In this document: positions 20,951-23,908 of the stretch, piece after piece
How the letters are laid out: each line of letters begins with the position of its first letter
How positions within the stretch are numbered: the first letter of the stretch is position 1
Source: Myxococcales bacterium
Lineage (GTDB): Bacteria > Myxococcota > Polyangia > Polyangiales > Polyangiaceae
DNA length: 23,908 bases
Direction of reading: 5' to 3'
NCBI GenBank assembly: GCA_020430865.1
Contig: JAGQIY010000956.1
Location: 1 to 23,908 of the forward strand
Made by a program: the position numbers and the translations under genes
Notes under the pieces: generated by a model
What the model was told of the DNA's origin: nothing
What the model saw: the letters and a program-made list of their open reading frames with translations, nothing else
Databases searched by the model: none

Positions 20951-23908
20951 ATGGCCGAAGGGGGCGAAGAGCGAGCCCAGTCGAAGGGCGACGCGACCGA
21001 GGGATCCGCGGAGCGATCCGCTGGAGAACCGGCAGGCGCACCCGTGCCCACCAACTCCGAAGGCAGCAGCGCGGAGGCGCCGCAGACGATCGATGCCGAG
21101 CCGCTCTCCGATGAAGCGCCCCCGAGCATTCCCTCTGCGGCGGTGCTCAGCGATCGCTCGCGACCGGAGCCGTCCAAGAAGGACAACAAGCTCGCGGTCC
21201 TGCCTGGGCATGTGATCGCCCAGCGCTACGAGGTGCTGAACGTCCTCGGTGAAGGCGGCATGGGCATCGTCTACCGCTGCCGCGATCAGGCAACGGGAGA
21301 AGACGTCGCGATCAAGCGCGTGATCCCGCCCGAGGGCAAGCTCGCCGACGAGTACATCGCGTGGTTCTACAAGGAAGCGCGGGCGCTGGCGGCGCTGAAC
21401 CACCCAGCGATCGTACGTGCCCGCGACTTTGGTCAGCTGGTGGACGGCTCGCCCTACCTCGGGATGGAGCTGGTGGCGGGTGCCTCGCTCCACGACCTGA
21501 GCCAGGTGCGGCTGACCTTCCCCATCATCTGGACCATCGTCGATCAGGTGCTGGGCGCGCTGGCGCACGCCCACGCGCGAGGCATCGTCCACGGCGATCT
21601 CAAGCCGTCGAACGTGCTCGTCGAGGAGATCGACTCGGCACCTCCCATGGTGCACATCCTCGACTTCGGGCTCGCGTGGCTCAAGCAGGACCCTCACGAC
21701 GAGCGCCTCGATGGTGAGAAGGCGATGGAGTTCGCGCCTCACGCCGGCGCGGGCACGCCGGGATACATGGCGCCCGAGCAGATCCAGCACGAGATGCACC
21801 ACGTCTGCGGCGCCACGGATCTCTACAGCTTGGGCTGTATCCTCTACAAGATGCTGTGTGGACGCTCGCCCTTCCGCGGGACGTCCAAGGAGCTGCTCAA
21901 GAAGCACGCCTTCGAGCCGCCGCCGGATCCGAAGCTGATCATCGACGCTCCGAAGGACGTCGCCGATTTCGTGACGCGGCTGCTCGCCAAGCGACCCTGG
22001 GACCGCTACGAGTTCGCCAACGAGGCGCGGATCGTGTGGTCGCAGTGGCGACCCAGCATCGACATCCCTGCGGAAATGTGGCGCTTCCCCGAGCTGCGCA
22101 CCACGAGCGGCAAGCCGATCACCACTCGGCGTTCGGGGGGGAGAGGCCCGACGCGCGAGCTCGGTCGAGCGCCGGAGCGTGCCCCTGGTCTGCTCAGCAT
22201 CCGGCCGAGCCCGATCGTCGGCCGCGAGGAGATCCGCAGCCACCTGCGAGAAATCTGCGATCAGGTGGTGGACGGTCAGGGACCGCCACATCGGCTGGTC
22301 ATCCTGGTGGGCTCCGCTGGCGTCGGCAAGAGCCGGATCGCGGAGTGGCTGTGCGAGGCGGTGCACGAAGAGGGGAGCATGGTGCCGCTCAAGGCGCGCT
22401 ACCGCACGGTGCGCGGTCCACTGGACGGCATGCTCGGTGCGACGATCACCCACTTCAACTTCGAGCGCACGGATCGCGACACCATCGAGCGCTCGCTCCT
22501 CAGCCGCTGGAAGGTCGGCAAGTCGGACAAGAACGGACGCGCTTGGGTCGCCGGCGCCGCCGAGTGGATCCGCCCAACTCCCGCAGACACCGAGCGCCCC
22601 CTGGGCCCCAGCGGTGTGCGCTTCACCCTGGACACTCTCGAGGTCCGGCGCCTCGTCATTCGCTACACGCTGCGGCGGATCGCGCGCAAACGCCCGCTCT
22701 TGTTCTGGCTGGATGACTTGCACCAGGCCAGCGAGGCCACCTTCGATGGCTTCCACAAGATCCACGCGGAAGAACCCGATCAGCGTATCGTGATGGTCGC
22801 CACGGTTCGCAGCGAGGACGTGCAGATCGGTGCACCTGCCGCAGAGCGCATTCGGCAGCTTCGCGAGGCGATGGATGGCGAGGTGATCGAGGTCAACGCG
22901 ATGGACCCCGACACCACTCAGTCACTCTTGCGTGCGGCACTGCCCCTGGACGACGCCGCGGTCGCGGAGGCCGCCAAGCGCAGCCGGGGCAACCCGCTGT
23001 TCGCGCTGCAGCAACTCCACGCCTGGGCGCTGGGCGGAGAGATGGAGTTCACGAGCGGTGGCTACCGGGTGTCGGAGCAGGTCCTGGCGCTGCGCCCCAA
23101 GACCACCGCAGAGCTGTGGGATCAGCGCCTCTACGCGCTGCCCGAGGAGCACCGGCTGGGCGCGCTCGCGGTCGCCACGCTGGGCAGCGACTTGCGCAGG
23201 GACATCATGTTCCCCTTGCTGAGTGACCTCGGTGTACCTGCTGCTCCGGCGCTGACCAGCATGCAGAACGCCGAGGTGATTCTTCCGCGCGGAGCCGGTC
23301 GGTACAGCTGGCCTCACGCGCTGCTGCAAGAACACCTGCTGACGCGGCTGCGGGAGCGCGGCGATGCGCGCATCGTGTTCGAGACCGCGGCCCGCGCGCT
23401 CGGCCACCACCCCCAGGCGGGTACCCGGCGCATCGTGCGTCTGCGCGTACACAACTTGCTCGAGGCCAGCCAGCCAGACTCCGCGGCGAATCTGCTCTTC
23501 GAGTTCCTGGGCCGCGCCTGGAACGGCGCGCGTGAGCCCAAGGCTACGCTCGCGGACCTCGACCTGCTGAAGAACGTGACCGGGCGCTCCCTGGCACTCA
23601 AGCATCGCTGGCGCGCCGAGGCGCTGCGCCACGTCGGGCAGACCGAAGAGGCGAGCATCCACGCGGAAATCGCGCGCACCAGCTTCGAGGAAGCCGGCGA
23701 CGAGATCAACATGGCGCACTGCCTGCGCCTCCTGGGGCACCTGGCCAGCGAACGAGGGCAGAGCGCCGAGGGCTTGCTCCTGGTGCAGCTCGCGAGGGAG
23801 CTGTTCCAGCGCCATGGCAGCTTGCTCGGTCAGGCGCAGTGCGAGGCAGTGATCGGCGAGATCGAGTACCTGCTCGGCAACTACGAACGCGCCCGAGAAG
23901 TCGTCTCA
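20951..23908 (+). CDS. Ser/Thr kinase fused to a STAND-type ATPase, C-terminus cut by window edge
   Basis: The frame opens at ATG 20951 and stays open for 986 codons to the window end. Residues 1-85 are a Ser/Ala/Pro/Glu-rich tail. The kinase domain (about 93-365) has GEGGMGIVY (100-108), ATP lysine K122, HGDLKPSN (214-221; glycine replaces the arginine of HRD), DFG (238-240) and APEQ (274-277). An AAA/STAND module follows: PIVGREEI (421-428), Walker A GSAGVGKS (454-461) and a Walker B-like LLFWLDDLHQAS (583-594). From about 740 on there are helical repeats, probably TPR-like (ALKHRWRAEALRHVGQTEEAS, LRLLGHLASERGQSAEGL). This is the PknK/MalT-like layout common in myxobacteria. The HGD change resembles non-RD kinases, which are often not controlled by activation-loop phosphorylation. 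It is divergent from glyA. Confidence 0.92.
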   Translation, partial: MAEGGEERAQSKGDATEGSAERSAGEPAGAPVPTNSEGSSAEAPQTIDAEPLSDEAPPSIPSAAVLSDRSRPEPSKKDNKLAVLPGHVIAQRYEVLNVLGEGGMGIVYRCRDQATGEDVAIKRVIPPEGKLADEYIAWFYKEARALAALNHPAIVRARDFGQLVDGSPYLGMELVAGASLHDLSQVRLTFPIIWTIVDQVLGALAHAHARGIVHGDLKPSNVLVEEIDSAPPMVHILDFGLAWLKQDPHDERLDGEKAMEFAPHAGAGTPGYMAPEQIQHEMHHVCGATDLYSLGCILYKMLCGRSPFRGTSKELLKKHAFEPPPDPKLIIDAPKDVADFVTRLLAKRPWDRYEFANEARIVWSQWRPSIDIPAEMWRFPELRTTSGKPITTRRSGGRGPTRELGRAPERAPGLLSIRPSPIVGREEIRSHLREICDQVVDGQGPPHRLVILVGSAGVGKSRIAEWLCEAVHEEGSMVPLKARYRTVRGPLDGMLGATITHFNFERTDRDTIERSLLSRWKVGKSDKNGRAWVAGAAEWIRPTPADTERPLGPSGVRFTLDTLEVRRLVIRYTLRRIARKRPLLFWLDDLHQASEATFDGFHKIHAEEPDQRIVMVATVRSEDVQIGAPAAERIRQLREAMDGEVIEVNAMDPDTTQSLLRAALPLDDAAVAEAAKRSRGNPLFALQQLHAWALGGEMEFTSGGYRVSEQVLALRPKTTAELWDQRLYALPEEHRLGALAVATLGSDLRRDIMFPLLSDLGVPAAPALTSMQNAEVILPRGAGRYSWPHALLQEHLLTRLRERGDARIVFETAARALGHHPQAGTRRIVRLRVHNLLEASQPDSAANLLFEFLGRAWNGAREPKATLADLDLLKNVTGRSLALKHRWRAEALRHVGQTEEASIHAEIARTSFEEAGDEINMAHCLRLLGHLASERGQSAEGLLLVQLARELFQRHGSLLGQAQCEAVIGEIEYLLGNYERAREVVS

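Noticed and set aside
20933..22765. Minus-strand open frame of 610 codons opposite the STAND kinase
   Set aside because: The plus strand carries clear kinase and Walker motifs over the same bases; the minus frame is a shadow.

Overview
The window is high-GC DNA with dense gene packing, many GTG starts, weak or absent Shine-Dalgarno sites, several lipoproteins carrying Gly/Ser/Ala-rich linkers after the lipidated cysteine, and four Hanks-type Ser/Thr kinases. Together these suggest a myxobacterium (Myxococcota, probably Polyangiales-like). This is an inference from style and gene content; no 16S or other marker gene lies in the window.

Layout. 1-1206: a partial conserved protein running off the left edge, divergent from an unrecognised gene. 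1219-3063 (minus): a coiled-coil lipoprotein followed by a LysM envelope protein. 3371-5123 (plus): phosphatidylserine synthase and a glutaredoxin-like lipoprotein. 5151-6905 (plus): a LysR regulator and an exported intradiol-dioxygenase-like lipoprotein, with an 11-bp inverted repeat between them. 7121-9608: Bpt leucyltransferase facing an AlaX-type tRNA editing protein and a small lipoprotein. 10138-11724: a TetR regulator and a PhyH-family dioxygenase, behind a short AT-rich promoter/operator region. 11906-14214: AstB (arginine succinyltransferase pathway), overlapping a Ser/Thr kinase by 4 nt. A 19-bp tandem repeat begins inside the 3' end of that kinase gene. 14306-15463 (minus): a PHM-like copper monooxygenase lipoprotein. 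15601-18782 (plus): two more kinases, one with a probable beta-propeller C-terminus and one with a C-terminal membrane anchor. 18799-20653 (minus): GlyA and a gamma-glutamylcyclotransferase-like protein. 20951 to the right edge (plus): a large kinase-STAND ATPase fusion, truncated by the window.

How the parts fit. The right half is a signalling-rich zone in which kinases with different sensor or effector C-termini are interleaved with amino-acid enzymes (AstB, GlyA, GGCT-like). The AstB-kinase overlap is the only direct sign that a kinase and an enzyme are coupled. The left half is envelope and exported-redox rich (LysM, PssA, CXXC lipoprotein, intradiol-like lipoprotein), and the PHM-like lipoprotein belongs to the same theme. 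I found no CRISPR array, insertion sequence, tRNA or rRNA. Nothing here amounts to a proven new system. The best leads are the kinase-terminal minisatellite, the coupled AstB-kinase pair, the probable leaderless autoregulated TetR-PhyH unit, and the exported copper and iron oxygenase-like lipoproteins.
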